64,000 nucleotides of DNA from G963691835 sp963691835 (GTDB lineage: Bacteria > Pseudomonadota > Alphaproteobacteria > Thalassobaculales > Thalassobaculaceae), in NCBI GenBank assembly GCA_963691835.1, contig OY829383.1:1860001-1924000 (forward strand). Direction: 5' to 3'. Position numbers and translations under genes: made by a program. The notes below the pieces were generated by a model. It was not told the DNA's origin and ran no database searches. It saw only the letters and a program-made list of their open reading frames with translations. This document shows, in pieces, positions 36,348 through 45,301 of this stretch (its first letter is position 1; every line of letters starts with the position of its first letter).

Positions 36348-37856
36348 TCAGTTTTCCAGGAGACGTTTCAGCATTTCGACATCTTCGTCGAACTGCCGAT
36401 CTTCGCTCTTCAGGGCATCCACCTTGCGGACCGCGTGGAGAACAGTGGTGTGATCGCGCCCGCCAAAAGCCCGGCCTATCTCCGGCAGCGAATGCGTCGT
36501 GAGTGCCTTGGCAAGATACATCGCCACCTGACGGGGACGCGCGACCGAGCGGGACCGCCTGGGGGAATGCATGTCCGCCACGCGCACCTGGAAGTGTGTG
36601 GCGACCTGGCGCTGAATATCCTCGATCGTCAGACGCCGGTCGTGAGCGCGGAGAAGGTCATGAAGCACCTCCCGCGTGGTCTCCATGGAGATCTCCCGGC
36701 CGACCAGTGTGGAGTGGGCGACGATCCTGTTCATCGCCCCCTCAAGTTCTCGCACATTCGAGGCGATCTTATGGGCCAGGAACTCCAGCACTTTGACGGG
36801 AACCTCAACGCCCAACTTCTCGGCTTTTGACTGAAGAATGCCGAGCCGCAACTCGTAGGTCGTCGGGTGGATGTCGGCCACCAATCCCCAGCCAAGCCGG
36901 GAGCGGAGACGTTCCTCCATGCCTTCAAGATCGTTCGGGGACTTGTCGGCTGAAATCACGACCTGACGGTTCTGGTCCACCAGCGCGTTGAACGTGTGAA
37001 AGAACTCCTCTTGGGTCGAGTCCTTGCCGCCGATGAACTGGACATCGTCGATCATCAAAACGTCGACGTTCCGGAACTGGTCCTTGAAATCCACCGTATT
37101 CTTGAAACGGAGCGCCCGGATGAACTGGTACATGAACTTTTCGGCCGAGAGGTAGACGACCCGCCGGTTCGGAAAGCGGACCCTGATCTCCCAGGCAATC
37201 GCGTTCATCAGGTGGGTCTTACCAAGACCAACGCCGCCGTAGAGAAACAGCGGGTTAAAGGTGACGTCGTCGCTTTCCGCGACCCGCCGTGCTGCGGCGA
37301 ACGCCAACTCGTTCGGTTTGCCGACCACGAAATTGTCGAAGGTGAAGCGCGGATCAAGCTGCGCCCCCAGATCGTCGGTGAGCAAATCCGTGCCACCCTC
37401 CGGCGCGGAGACGACCGCCGGTGCCACCGGCCCGGACTCCGCTTCCGTCGAGCTGCCGCCTTTAACGTCTACTTCCCGAACTTCCGCCGTCTGCTCCGTC
37501 TGCCCCATTTGCTCCGAGGGCTTGGCGCCATCCCGCGACACGACCACGATCCTGACGCCCGTGACCGACGGATCGTCGCCCATCCAAAGCGACCGGATAC
37601 GTTCCCCATAATTCGAGTCGATGCGGTCTCTCAGAAACGGACTGGGCGCGGAGACCACAATCGTGTCTCCGTCAGCCCCAAGAAGCGTCAGCTTCCGCAG
37701 ATAGTTCGAGTAGGCATGCTCGCCATGGTCCTGGCGCAGGCGCTGGCGAATACGCATCCAGCGCGCCTCCATGCCCTCAGAGCCTCTGAGACGCGACTGC
37801 GCCTCCGACTTCAAGGTCAGATTCTTCTCATCTTCAACGTTTCGCACGGTGTTCAT
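36348..37856 (-). CDS. dnaA: chromosomal replication initiator protein DnaA
   Basis: The 502-residue initiator has an N-terminal domain (RIRQRLRQDHGEHAYSNYLR), a long variable linker of about 70 residues rich in Glu and Ala, and the AAA+ core. In the core are NPLFLYGGVGLGKTHLMNAI (Walker A) and VDVLMIDDVQFIGGKDSTQE (Walker B and box VI). The C-terminal DNA-binding domain ends with SLPEIGRAFGGRDHTTVLHA, the DnaA-box recognition signature. Start ATG 37856. It is transcribed toward dnaN. The extended linker is common in alphaproteobacteria. Confidence 0.98.
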   Translation of the reverse strand: MNTVRNVEDEKNLTLKSEAQSRLRGSEGMEARWMRIRQRLRQDHGEHAYSNYLRKLTLLGADGDTIVVSAPSPFLRDRIDSNYGERIRSLWMGDDPSVTGVRIVVVSRDGAKPSEQMGQTEQTAEVREVDVKGGSSTEAESGPVAPAVVSAPEGGTDLLTDDLGAQLDPRFTFDNFVVGKPNELAFAAARRVAESDDVTFNPLFLYGGVGLGKTHLMNAIAWEIRVRFPNRRVVYLSAEKFMYQFIRALRFKNTVDFKDQFRNVDVLMIDDVQFIGGKDSTQEEFFHTFNALVDQNRQVVISADKSPNDLEGMEERLRSRLGWGLVADIHPTTYELRLGILQSKAEKLGVEVPVKVLEFLAHKIASNVRELEGAMNRIVAHSTLVGREISMETTREVLHDLLRAHDRRLTIEDIQRQVATHFQVRVADMHSPRRSRSVARPRQVAMYLAKALTTHSLPEIGRAFGGRDHTTVLHAVRKVDALKSEDRQFDEDVEMLKRLLEN

Positions 37857-38539
37857 GGCGGGACTCAGACTCTGGAACGAATGGGAGATTTATGGGGCCG
37901 GCCGCTATTGCGGATCCGGGGCCCCAGATGCACTCGTTCCAAGCCGTGCAAACGGAACAGTCACTCTGTCGATGTCTCCGATCCCAGCATCAGCCCCTGC
38001 CGAAAAACCGGCCGAGTCCCAGGAATTTCCTGTCACTGATGAACTAGCCGCCTCGAAATCGGGCAAACTGGAATCAAACATCGAACCATTTAGCAACACC
38101 AGACGCACTCCCCGCGCAGACAAATCAAGACACCCTTCGACCGCGTGACGAACAGTCGAAAATAAACTCAGTCGAACAGTGTTGTTCTATTTGAGCGAAT
38201 TCTGCTCGGTTGCTGAATTTTCGGTCTCGCGTTAGGTGATTTTTATCTCACTCTTCATTTTGAATACCCCCCGCTGCGACCAAGACTCACGTTACAAGCA
38301 CCCCCCTCCGCACGCAACCGAATCGGGGCCCTGATGGTCAGAAAAATTTCTAAATGGACGGCTGGATGGCCGTTGACTCGATGGAACGTCATGCGGATTC
38401 AAGTTCTTGCATTAGATCTTTGAGAAACTCGATATCTTATGGCCGTATCATCCAGTCCATTTCGGTTCGCGACGGGGATTCAAAGAGTTACGCAAATCTG
38501 TCATAAGATCGACACCCCACAACTCAAGGTTCATTAACT
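37857..38539. other. 683-bp AT-richer intergenic region upstream of dnaA
   Basis: No convincing gene is present. The segment 38150-38540 is clearly richer in A and T than its surroundings and is the natural place to look for oriC or for dnaA control sites. I searched by eye for TTATNCACA and its complement and found no good match, so oriC is not supported here; origin location in alphaproteobacteria is often elsewhere. The region must hold the dnaA promoter and that of the divergent gene at 38540. Confidence 0.5.
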
Positions 38540-39256
38540 ATGCCACTCCACGGGTCGGCTGTACTTGCGAATTGGGGAGGGGTCGCACCGGGCTCGGAGC
38601 GCGACTACTCCCGTTGGCACGCGATGGAGCATATGCCCGAAAGACTTGCGGTCCCGGGATTTCTGAGAGGCCGCCGGGCGGTGGCCGAGGCGCATGAGAC
38701 AGACGCACCGCTCTTCATGATGTATGAGGCGGAGACTGCAGCGGTCTTCGAGAGTGAGGCGTATCTTGCCCGTCTCAACGACCCAACTCCTTGGACCCGC
38801 CGGATCCTGTCGAGCTACGTCAGGCCCATCAGAACCGTGTGCCATGTGGTGGACAGCCTTGGGGACGGGATCGGCGGCGTCCTCGGCTCGATCCGGATCG
38901 ATAGAACGACGTCCGGGGAAGGAGAGTCCGTATCCGAGGCGGCCATGCGCTCAGCTTTCCACACCGCCACGCGGGAAACGGACTTGATCGGCGGCCATCT
39001 TCTCCGCGGCGATCCCACGGTTGGCCAAGCCGACACGGTAGAGAAAGCGGCACGAGAAAGCAGAGGCGATCCTGACCGTGTCGTCGCCTGGGCCATCCTG
39101 TTTGAGGCTGTGGACAGAGAGAGTGTGGAAGCAGCCCTATCGCTCGCCACGAAGGAACTTGCCAACGAAGCCGTCGAACCAAGGCTTGGCGTCTATGTTA
39201 CGACGCATGTTCTTTCAGCAGCCGATCTCTCGGCCGCGCTCGGAATGCAGCTGTAG
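38540..39256 (+). CDS. conserved protein of unknown function with two ferredoxin-like halves
   Basis: The 238-residue product has an N-terminal half with DYSRWHAMEHMPERLAVPGF and a following RRAVAEAHETDAPLFMMYEA. This resembles dimeric alpha-beta-barrel/EthD-like or DUF4286-type proteins, in which WHxxEHMPE forms part of the active pocket. The second half, after HVVDSLGDGIGGVLGSI, seems to repeat the same fold less well. No signal peptide or membrane segment is seen. A monooxygenase-like or small-molecule-binding role is possible but not shown. It diverges from dnaA across the AT-richer gap and converges on rpsT. Confidence 0.68.
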   Translation: MPLHGSAVLANWGGVAPGSERDYSRWHAMEHMPERLAVPGFLRGRRAVAEAHETDAPLFMMYEAETAAVFESEAYLARLNDPTPWTRRILSSYVRPIRTVCHVVDSLGDGIGGVLGSIRIDRTTSGEGESVSEAAMRSAFHTATRETDLIGGHLLRGDPTVGQADTVEKAARESRGDPDRVVAWAILFEAVDRESVEAALSLATKELANEAVEPRLGVYVTTHVLSAADLSAALGMQL

Positions 39257-39276
39257 GGAACGCAGCTGTAAGGAAC
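39247..39276. repeat. 15-bp tandem duplication at the end of the 38540 gene
   Basis: GCAGCTGTAGGGAAC and GCAGCTGTAAGGAAC are adjacent and differ at one base. The first copy contains the stop codon of the gene; the duplicate lies just before the rpsT terminator stem. Confidence 0.8.
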
Positions 39277-39278
39277 AA

Positions 39279-39299
39279 CCGGCGCCAGACAGGCGCCGG
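39279..39299 (-). terminator. rpsT terminator hairpin
   Basis: CCGGCGCC and GGCGCCGG form a perfect 8-bp stem with a 5-base loop, a few bases past the rpsT stop. On the minus strand TTGTTCCTT follows, a modest U-tract. Confidence 0.68.
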
Positions 39300-39305
39300 G
39301 TCAGA

Positions 39306-39572
39306 TCAGGCCTGAAGCGCCTTGATCCGGCGGCTGAGGCGGGAAAGCTTCCGGGCAACCGTGTTCCGGTGCAGGACACCCTTGGTCACGCCGCGCTGCA
39401 TTTGGGGCTGCGCGTCCTTGAACGCCGCCCGTGCCGTCTCATAGTCGCCGCCGGCAATCGCCTGCTCGACCTTCTTCACCTCAGAGCGGATGCGCATTTT
39501 CCGGGCGTGATTGATCACCCGGACTTTTTCATTGCGCCGAACGCGCTTCTTTGCCGACTCGTGGTTCGCCAT
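39306..39572 (-). CDS. rpsT: 30S ribosomal protein S20
   Basis: The 88-residue basic, all-helical protein starts MANHESAKKRVRRNEKVRVI and contains GVTKGVLHRNTVARKLSRLS, the diagnostic C-terminal helix of S20. It binds 16S rRNA in the lower body of the small subunit. Length and composition are normal. It stands as a single gene upstream of dnaA on the same strand, a position kept in many alphaproteobacteria, and has its own terminator. Confidence 0.98.
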   Translation of the reverse strand: MANHESAKKRVRRNEKVRVINHARKMRIRSEVKKVEQAIAGGDYETARAAFKDAQPQMQRGVTKGVLHRNTVARKLSRLSRRIKALQA

Positions 39573-39664
39573 GCCGGGACCGTCTCGTCATATCTCGGAA
39601 AAACAGAGCGCGGGTTATAGTCTCGGCCCACACCAACGTCAACACAGAAACCGGAATTTCCGAC

Positions 39665-40441
39665 CTACTTATTGCGGAAACTCGGTTGGCGCTTCTCAAC
39701 GAAGGCGGCCATGCCCTCTTTCTGATCCTCCGTCGAGAATGTCGAGTGGAACAGTCGGCGTTCGAAGCGCACACCCTCAGACAGCGTGGTCTCATAGGCG
39801 CGGTTCACGGATTCCTTGGCCATGACCGTTGCCGGGCGGGACATCGCGGCGATCCGCTCCGCGACTTTCATGGTCTCTTCCATAAGGTCGGCCGCCGGGA
39901 CGATCCTGCTGACCAACCCGGAGCGCTCCGCCTCCTCGGCATCCATCATGCGCCCGGTCAGGCACATATCCATGGCCTTGGCCTTGCCGACAAACCGGGT
40001 CAGGCGCTGGGTTCCGCCAGCACCCGGGATGGTCCCAATCGTGATCTCCGGCTGCCCAAACTTGGCGTTCTCGGCCGCGATGATGAAGTCGCACATCATG
40101 GCGATCTCGCAACCGCCGCCCAGCGCGTACCCGCCAACAGCCGCGATGATCGGCTTGCGGCAGGTGGCCAAACGCTCCCAGGAACCGGTGATGAAGTCGC
40201 CGAGATAGACGTCCATATACGTCTTCTCCTGCATCTCCTTGATGTCGGCGCCGGCGGCAAACGCCTTCTCGCTTCCGGTCAGGATCATGCAGCCGATCGC
40301 ATCGTCGCTTTCCATGTCGTCCAACGCCCGGCCGAGCTCCTCCATGAGGCCGCTCGACAGCGCGTTGAGTGCTTTCGGCCGATCAAGGGTGATCACACCG
40401 ACCGCCCCGTGTTTCTCGACGATCATCATCTCATAGGCCAT
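39665..40441 (-). CDS. enoyl-CoA hydratase
   Basis: The 258-residue crotonase-family enzyme adds water across 2-enoyl-CoA in beta-oxidation. ITLDRPKALNALSSGLMEEL and KAFAAGADIKEMQE form the CoA-binding and oxyanion-hole regions. Later, AVGGYALGGGCEIAMMCDFI and FGQPEITIGTIPGAGGTQRL carry the two catalytic glutamates of true hydratases, one in the PEITIG segment and one in GGGCEIAM. The ATG at 40441 has GGGAG upstream; the frame is open much further 5' but that part overlaps the next gene and lacks family similarity. It is usual next to rpsT and mutM in this lineage. Confidence 0.95.
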   Translation of the reverse strand: MAYEMMIVEKHGAVGVITLDRPKALNALSSGLMEELGRALDDMESDDAIGCMILTGSEKAFAAGADIKEMQEKTYMDVYLGDFITGSWERLATCRKPIIAAVGGYALGGGCEIAMMCDFIIAAENAKFGQPEITIGTIPGAGGTQRLTRFVGKAKAMDMCLTGRMMDAEEAERSGLVSRIVPAADLMEETMKVAERIAAMSRPATVMAKESVNRAYETTLSEGVRFERRLFHSTFSTEDQKEGMAAFVEKRQPSFRNK

Positions 40442-40499
40442 GTGACGTGCTCCCAGGAGGATCGGAGGCGTTCGCGCGCCCCGCGTTTGCCGGCCGCCC

Positions 40500-40886
40500 T
40501 TATGGGCTGCGACCGGGTGAAAGAGAGATCCGAACGACGGTTTGCTGGCCGTCCGCGATGAAATCGAGAGTGAGTGTCTCCCCCTCCCGATGAAACTGTG
40601 GACCGTCCGCCGCGCGCCATCCAAGCTCCGGCAAAGACCCGTCATAGAACGCTAGAACGGCGGATTCCTCAACCGCGCCTCGCAGAAACGCGACGACGAT
40701 CCGCCCGCCGGTCGTGTCGAACGCCACGGTCGCGTCTTCGATCTGACTGAGGCCGGGCATCAGCGGCAGGTCGACGAAACCGTCGACGAAACCATCCGCC
40801 GCGCGGACACCAACAGCCGTCGCGGGCGATGATGTCACCATCACCGCCAGACCGATCGCGACCAGCAAAGTCCGAACGCCCTTCAT
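40500..40886 (-). CDS. small exported protein of unknown function
   Basis: The 128-residue product has an N-terminal signal peptide (LLVAIGLAVMVTSSPATA), so it is probably periplasmic. The mature part, with PLMPGLSQIEDATVAFDTTG, RIVVAFLRG and VLAFYDGSLPELGW, is a compact alpha-beta domain that I have seen as a conserved gene near mutM in alphaproteobacteria, but I know no function. A 12-bp repeat in the DNA gives the odd DGFVDGFVD after the signal peptide. It lies 17 bases downstream of mutM and is likely co-transcribed with it. Confidence 0.75.
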   Translation of the reverse strand: MKGVRTLLVAIGLAVMVTSSPATAVGVRAADGFVDGFVDLPLMPGLSQIEDATVAFDTTGGRIVVAFLRGAVEESAVLAFYDGSLPELGWRAADGPQFHREGETLTLDFIADGQQTVVRISLSPGRSP

Positions 40887-40903
40887 AAGCCGAGCCTAAT
40901 ACC

Positions 40904-41734
40904 TCAGCGCTGACATCGCGAGCAATGGAAAGTCGACCGTCCCGATTGAACGATCCGCTTCACTTTCCCAACACAACCCGGCGTGACGCAGGCCTCCCCT
41001 TCCCGGCCGTAGACCTGAAAGGCGTGCTGAAAGTAGCCCAACTCCCCGTCCGGCCGTCGGTGATCCCGAAGGCTTGATCCCCCCGCCTCGATCGCATCAA
41101 GCAGGACCGCCCGGATTGCGGCCGCCAGCCGGTCCGCCCGCGCGGCGCCAACCGTCCAGGCCGTTCGCTTCGGCGACAAACCCGACCGGAACAGCGCCTC
41201 GCAGACATAGATGTTGCCGAGTCCCGCCACAACGCTCTGGTCGAGAAGAGCGGCCTTAAGCGGCGTCCGTTTTCCTTTGAAGGCCTCGAGCAGGACTGAG
41301 CCGTCGAAACTGTTGCCCAGCGGCTCTGGCCCCAACGCGGCCAGCGCGGGAAACGCATCAAGCGCGTCCTCGGAGGTGAGATCGAGGCTGCCGAAGCGCC
41401 GGGCATCGTTGAACCGGACAACGCCGCCATCCTCAGTCGTAAAGATGACGTGATCGTGCGGATCGAGCGTTTCGGGACGGCTGTCGGAGATCAGGATCCG
41501 TCCTGACATCCCAAGGTGCAGGACCATCACCGACCCATCGTCGAGATGTAGCAGAAGATACTTCGCCCTGCGCCCCAGCGCCGTCACCCGGCGGCCCGTC
41601 GTCCGGGCCTCGAGATCCGGCGGCATGGGCCATCGCAGATCCGGACGCCGCTTCTCAACCCGCACCAGCTTCCGGTCGAGAAGGGCCGGCTCCAGCCCCC
41701 GGCGAACGGTTTCAACTTCGGGCAACTCGGGCAT
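40904..41734 (-). CDS. mutM: formamidopyrimidine-DNA glycosylase MutM/Fpg
   Basis: The 276-residue DNA repair glycosylase removes 8-oxoguanine. Mature proteins begin PELPEVETVRRGLEP with Pro2 as nucleophile and Glu3; later come LGMSGRI, LDQSVVAGLGNIYVCEALFR (helix-two-turn-helix) and a C-terminal zinc finger with CVTPGC and CSRCQR. The start ATG 41734 is fixed by the MPELPE sequence; the frame is open upstream. It diverges from ubiE, with a 145-base shared promoter region. Confidence 0.97.
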   Translation of the reverse strand: MPELPEVETVRRGLEPALLDRKLVRVEKRRPDLRWPMPPDLEARTTGRRVTALGRRAKYLLLHLDDGSVMVLHLGMSGRILISDSRPETLDPHDHVIFTTEDGGVVRFNDARRFGSLDLTSEDALDAFPALAALGPEPLGNSFDGSVLLEAFKGKRTPLKAALLDQSVVAGLGNIYVCEALFRSGLSPKRTAWTVGAARADRLAAAIRAVLLDAIEAGGSSLRDHRRPDGELGYFQHAFQVYGREGEACVTPGCVGKVKRIVQSGRSTFHCSRCQR

Positions 41735-41879
41735 CGGGTCCGTCCTTCCAGGCGATCGGGATCTGCATACGGGATCGAACCGGCCGCCGCAATCCGCCGC
41801 GCATGGGGTTGGAATCCTTGACGGGACGTCCGATCGTGCGACAACCCACACTCATCCGCGCGATTGAGGCACACCTCCG

Positions 41880-42629
41880 ATGACCGACACACCCTCCTCC
41901 ACCACGGATTTCGGCTTCCGGCGCGTCGGCACCGCGGAGAAGGCGGGGCTGGTTCGCGAAGTCTTCGACAGCGTGGCGGACCGCTACGACCTCATGAACG
42001 ATCTGATGAGCCTGGGCGTTCATCGGCTTTGGAAAGCGACCCTGCTTGATTGGATCGCCCCGCGGGAGGATCTCCAGCTTCTCGACGTGGCGGGCGGAAC
42101 AGGCGATGTGGCGTTCGGCTGGCGACGGCGGGGCGGTGGAACCGTCACTGTCTGCGACATCAACGAGCGTATGTTGTCCGTCGGGCGCGGCCGGGCCGTG
42201 AAACGCGGGATGGAGGGCGGCATCGATTGGGTCGTCGGCAATGCCGAGGCGCTGCCGTTGGCGGACCGCTCTGTCGACGTCTACACCATCGCCTTCGGCC
42301 TCCGGAACGTGACGGACATTGATGCCGCGATCCGGGAGGCAAGGCGCGTCCTGCGGATCGGGGGACGGTTCCTGTGTCTGGAGTTCAGCCGTGTCGAGGT
42401 CGCGGCACTCGCCCCCCTCTACGACGCCTACTCGTTCCGCCTGCTGCCGGAACTAGGCGCCCGCGTTGCCGGAGACCGCGAGGCCTACGCCTATCTGGTG
42501 GAGAGCATCCGGAAGTTTCCCGATCAGAAGGCGCTCGCCGGGCGTATGGCCGCGGCCGGTTTCGACCGGATCAATTGGCGGAACCTTTCCGGCGGTATTG
42601 CGGCCATTCACTCCGGCTGGCGTCTCTGA
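41880..42629 (+). CDS. ubiE: ubiquinone/menaquinone C-methyltransferase UbiE
   Basis: The 249-residue SAM-dependent enzyme methylates the ring carbon of the benzoquinol intermediate. Typical parts are VFDSVADRYDLMNDLMSLG (about 30-48), motif I LLDVAGGTGDVAF, VVGNAEALPL and FGLRNVTDIDAAIREARRVL, then FCLEFSRVE in place of motif III. The gene is eight bases before ubiB with the ends close enough for coupling. Together they form the standard ubiE-ubiB unit. Confidence 0.97.
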   Translation: MTDTPSSTTDFGFRRVGTAEKAGLVREVFDSVADRYDLMNDLMSLGVHRLWKATLLDWIAPREDLQLLDVAGGTGDVAFGWRRRGGGTVTVCDINERMLSVGRGRAVKRGMEGGIDWVVGNAEALPLADRSVDVYTIAFGLRNVTDIDAAIREARRVLRIGGRFLCLEFSRVEVAALAPLYDAYSFRLLPELGARVAGDREAYAYLVESIRKFPDQKALAGRMAAAGFDRINWRNLSGGIAAIHSGWRL

Positions 42630-42638
42630 GGGCCCGCC

Positions 42639-44198
42639 GTGATCCGGAGCGTTCGACATCTCTTCGGTCTGGCGCGGATCGCCTGGATTCTGATCCGGAC
42701 CGCCGCGCTGACGCCGCTTGCGCGCCTGCCGGGGCTGGGGGCGCTGGGCTGGGTTGCAAACCAGCTTGAGCGGTTCCGGGACCGGCGTCTCGACGGAGAG
42801 ACGGAGGGGCGCCGCCTCGCCACGGCACTGGTCCGCATGGGGCCGAGTTTCGTGAAATTCGGTCAGTCCCTAGCAACCCGTGCCGACATCATGGGCGCGC
42901 CGATCGCGGGTGATCTGGCGGAACTTCAGGACAGGTTGAGCCCGTTCCCGGCCTCAGAAGCCCGGCAAGCGGTGGAGCGGGAGCTTGAGGAGCCGGTTGA
43001 AACGCTGTTCGCGAGCTTCGATGACAAACCCGTTGCCGCCGCGTCCATCGCCCAGGTGCACCGTGCCGTCACGCCGGAGGGCAAGGATGTCGCGGTCAAG
43101 ATCCTGCGGCCGGGGGTCGAAGCCTCGTTTGCCCGGGAACTGGATCTGTTGGCCTGGATGGCGGAGGTCGTGGAGACCCTGATACCCGCCTCCCGGCGGC
43201 TCCGCATGATCGATGCCGTTGCCGTCTTCGCCGATTCCGTCGCCACGGAGCTGGACCTGGGCATGGAAGCCGCTGCGGCATCCGAGCTGGCCGGGAACTT
43301 TCTGGACGACGAGACGTTCTCGGTACCGGAAGTCGACTGGCTTCGGACCGGACGGCGGGTGCTGACGGTCGCCTGGGTCGAGGGTGTCCGGCCCGATGAC
43401 GACGCCGGGCTGGAGGCCTTGGGCCTGGATCCGACAGAGATCCTGCGCCGGTCCGCCTGCATCTTCTTCAATCAGGTCTTCCGGGACGGCTTCTTCCACG
43501 CGGACATGCATCCGGGGAATGTGTTCATCACCGCCGACGGCGTCATCTCGCCGGTCGATTTCGGCATCATGGGCCGTCTCGACGCCGAGACCCGGTGGTT
43601 CCTTGCAGACATGCTGACCGGGTTCCTGACGCGGGACTACGATCTTGTCGCCGATGTTCACGCCCGTGCCGGCATTCTGCCGCCCCATCGGTCGAGACAG
43701 GACTTCGCCCAGGCCTGCCGGTCCGTGGGGGAGCCGATCCTCGGCCGACCTCTGCATGAGATCTCTCTTGGCAAACTGCTCGGTCAGCTTTTCCGGGTGA
43801 CAGACCGCTTCGACATGGAAATTCAGCCGCACTTGTTGCTGCTCCAGAAGACCATGGTCGTGGCCGAAGGTGTGGGCCGCTCGCTCAACCCCAACGTCAA
43901 CATGTGGGAACTCGCCCGCCCCTTGATCGAAGACTGGATGCGAGAGAACCGGGGGCCGGAGGCCCGAATCCAACATGCGGTCCGGGACCTCGCCATATTC
44001 GGGGAACGGCTGCCGACCGCCCTCGGCCAAGCGGAACGCATCCTCGAAGAAGTGTCAGAGCACGGGTTCCGGCTTCATCCGGACACGGTCCGGGCTCTTG
44101 CGGACGCACAGGCCAAAGGCCAGGCACGCCGCCGCCGCTGGATCCTCTGGCCGCTCATCGCGATTGCGGCGGCCGCAGCACTGGTTGCCGCTTTGTAA
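42639..44198 (+). CDS. ubiB: ubiquinone biosynthesis kinase-like protein UbiB
   Basis: The 519-residue protein is an ABC1/ADCK atypical kinase needed for the ubiquinone hydroxylation steps. It shows LGPSFVKFGQSLATRADIMG (KxGQ motif), an Ala-rich loop PVAAASIAQVHRAV with the invariant Lys in VAVKILRPGV, and FFHADMHPGNVFITADGVIS with VDFGIMGRLD for the catalytic HxDxxxxN and DFG. Two hydrophobic segments at the C-terminus (LWPLIAIAAAAALVAAL) anchor it in the inner membrane. A GTG start is used. It follows ubiE in an operon. Confidence 0.97.
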   Translation: MIRSVRHLFGLARIAWILIRTAALTPLARLPGLGALGWVANQLERFRDRRLDGETEGRRLATALVRMGPSFVKFGQSLATRADIMGAPIAGDLAELQDRLSPFPASEARQAVERELEEPVETLFASFDDKPVAAASIAQVHRAVTPEGKDVAVKILRPGVEASFARELDLLAWMAEVVETLIPASRRLRMIDAVAVFADSVATELDLGMEAAAASELAGNFLDDETFSVPEVDWLRTGRRVLTVAWVEGVRPDDDAGLEALGLDPTEILRRSACIFFNQVFRDGFFHADMHPGNVFITADGVISPVDFGIMGRLDAETRWFLADMLTGFLTRDYDLVADVHARAGILPPHRSRQDFAQACRSVGEPILGRPLHEISLGKLLGQLFRVTDRFDMEIQPHLLLLQKTMVVAEGVGRSLNPNVNMWELARPLIEDWMRENRGPEARIQHAVRDLAIFGERLPTALGQAERILEEVSEHGFRLHPDTVRALADAQAKGQARRRRWILWPLIAIAAAAALVAAL

Positions 44199-44279
44199 GA
44201 CGGCGCAGCCCGTCACTGGCTGGCAGGAGGGATTATCGGATAGGCTTCGGCGTAACGCGGGCTCAGGAGGACCAAGGCG

Positions 44280-45272
44280 ATGACATCATCGATCGACAGC
44301 ATTCCGACGATCGATATCGCTCCGTTTCTGACAGGCGATGCCGACGGCCGGGCCCGCGTGGCGGCGGAGGTGGCGCGGGCCTGCAAGGAGATCGGGTTTC
44401 TCGTGATCTCGGGACATGGCCTTCCCCAGGACGTGCTGGACCGGGCCATCGACCGTTGCCTTGCCTTCTTCGATCTGCCTGAAGCGGAGAAGATGGCCTG
44501 GGGGCCGACCGGCCCCGCCAAGCAGCGGGGGTATCAGGCGATCAGGACCCGCAGCCTCGCCCACACACTGGGAGAGGATGCCCCCCTCGATCTGCGTGAG
44601 ACGATCTTCATGGGGCCGGTGGATGACCACCGGGAGCACTTTAGCGATACGCCCGAGGCGGCGACCCTATACGCCCCGAACATCCTGCCGGACACGCCGC
44701 CGGGGACCGACGGCGCGCTCGTTGAGCTCTACCGGGCTTATGAGCGGCTGAGCCGGGACGTGATGCGGATCCTCGCCGTCGCCCTCGACCAGCCGGAAGA
44801 CTATTTCGCGCCGATGATGGATCGGCACTTCGCGGTGCTCGGCGCCCATCACTATCCAGCATTGGCGGCCCCGCCGGAGCCGGGGCAGCTCCGCGCCGGT
44901 GCCCACACGGATTTTGGAGCGGTCACAATTCTGGCCATGACCGACGGGCGGGGCGGGCTGGAGGCACGGACGCCCGACGGACGGTGGCTGCCCGTCCAAG
45001 CGCCGAAAGGCTCTCTCGTCGTGAACCTGGGCGACATGATGGCCCGGTGGACCAATGACCGATGGGTCTCGACCCTTCACCGGGTGGCGACGCCGGAGGT
45101 CGGAGATGACGGAAGCCGGCGGCTGTCCATGGCGTTTTTCGTCCACCCGGACTTCAACGCCGAGATCCGGTACATACCGTCCTGTCTGGCGCCGGGCGAG
45201 ACGCCGAAACACCAGACCATTACGGCAGGCGAGCACATTCGCCGGAAAATCCAGCGGAGCATCGCCGCCTGA
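44280..45272 (+). CDS. 2OG-Fe(II) oxygenase, isopenicillin-N-synthase-like
   Basis: The 330-residue enzyme has an N-terminal DIOX_N domain (SIPTIDIAPFLTGDADGRAR) and the iron site of the IPNS/flavanone-hydroxylase family: HTDFGAVTIL for HxD, STLHRVATPE for the distal His and RLSMAFFVHP for the RxS that binds 2-oxoglutarate. It should be a soluble oxygenase acting on a small metabolite. The substrate is unknown. AGGAGG stands eight bases before the ATG. It follows ubiB by 82 bases and converges on the PEP-mutase-like gene. Confidence 0.88.
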   Translation: MTSSIDSIPTIDIAPFLTGDADGRARVAAEVARACKEIGFLVISGHGLPQDVLDRAIDRCLAFFDLPEAEKMAWGPTGPAKQRGYQAIRTRSLAHTLGEDAPLDLRETIFMGPVDDHREHFSDTPEAATLYAPNILPDTPPGTDGALVELYRAYERLSRDVMRILAVALDQPEDYFAPMMDRHFAVLGAHHYPALAAPPEPGQLRAGAHTDFGAVTILAMTDGRGGLEARTPDGRWLPVQAPKGSLVVNLGDMMARWTNDRWVSTLHRVATPEVGDDGSRRLSMAFFVHPDFNAEIRYIPSCLAPGETPKHQTITAGEHIRRKIQRSIAA

Positions 45273-45301
45273 CCAGTTGGACCAGCCCGGCTCAGTTCGA
45301 T

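Noticed and set aside
39529..39795. Minus-strand frame overlapping the rpsT start
   Set aside because: It overlaps both rpsT and the enoyl-CoA hydratase gene in another frame and shows no family features.
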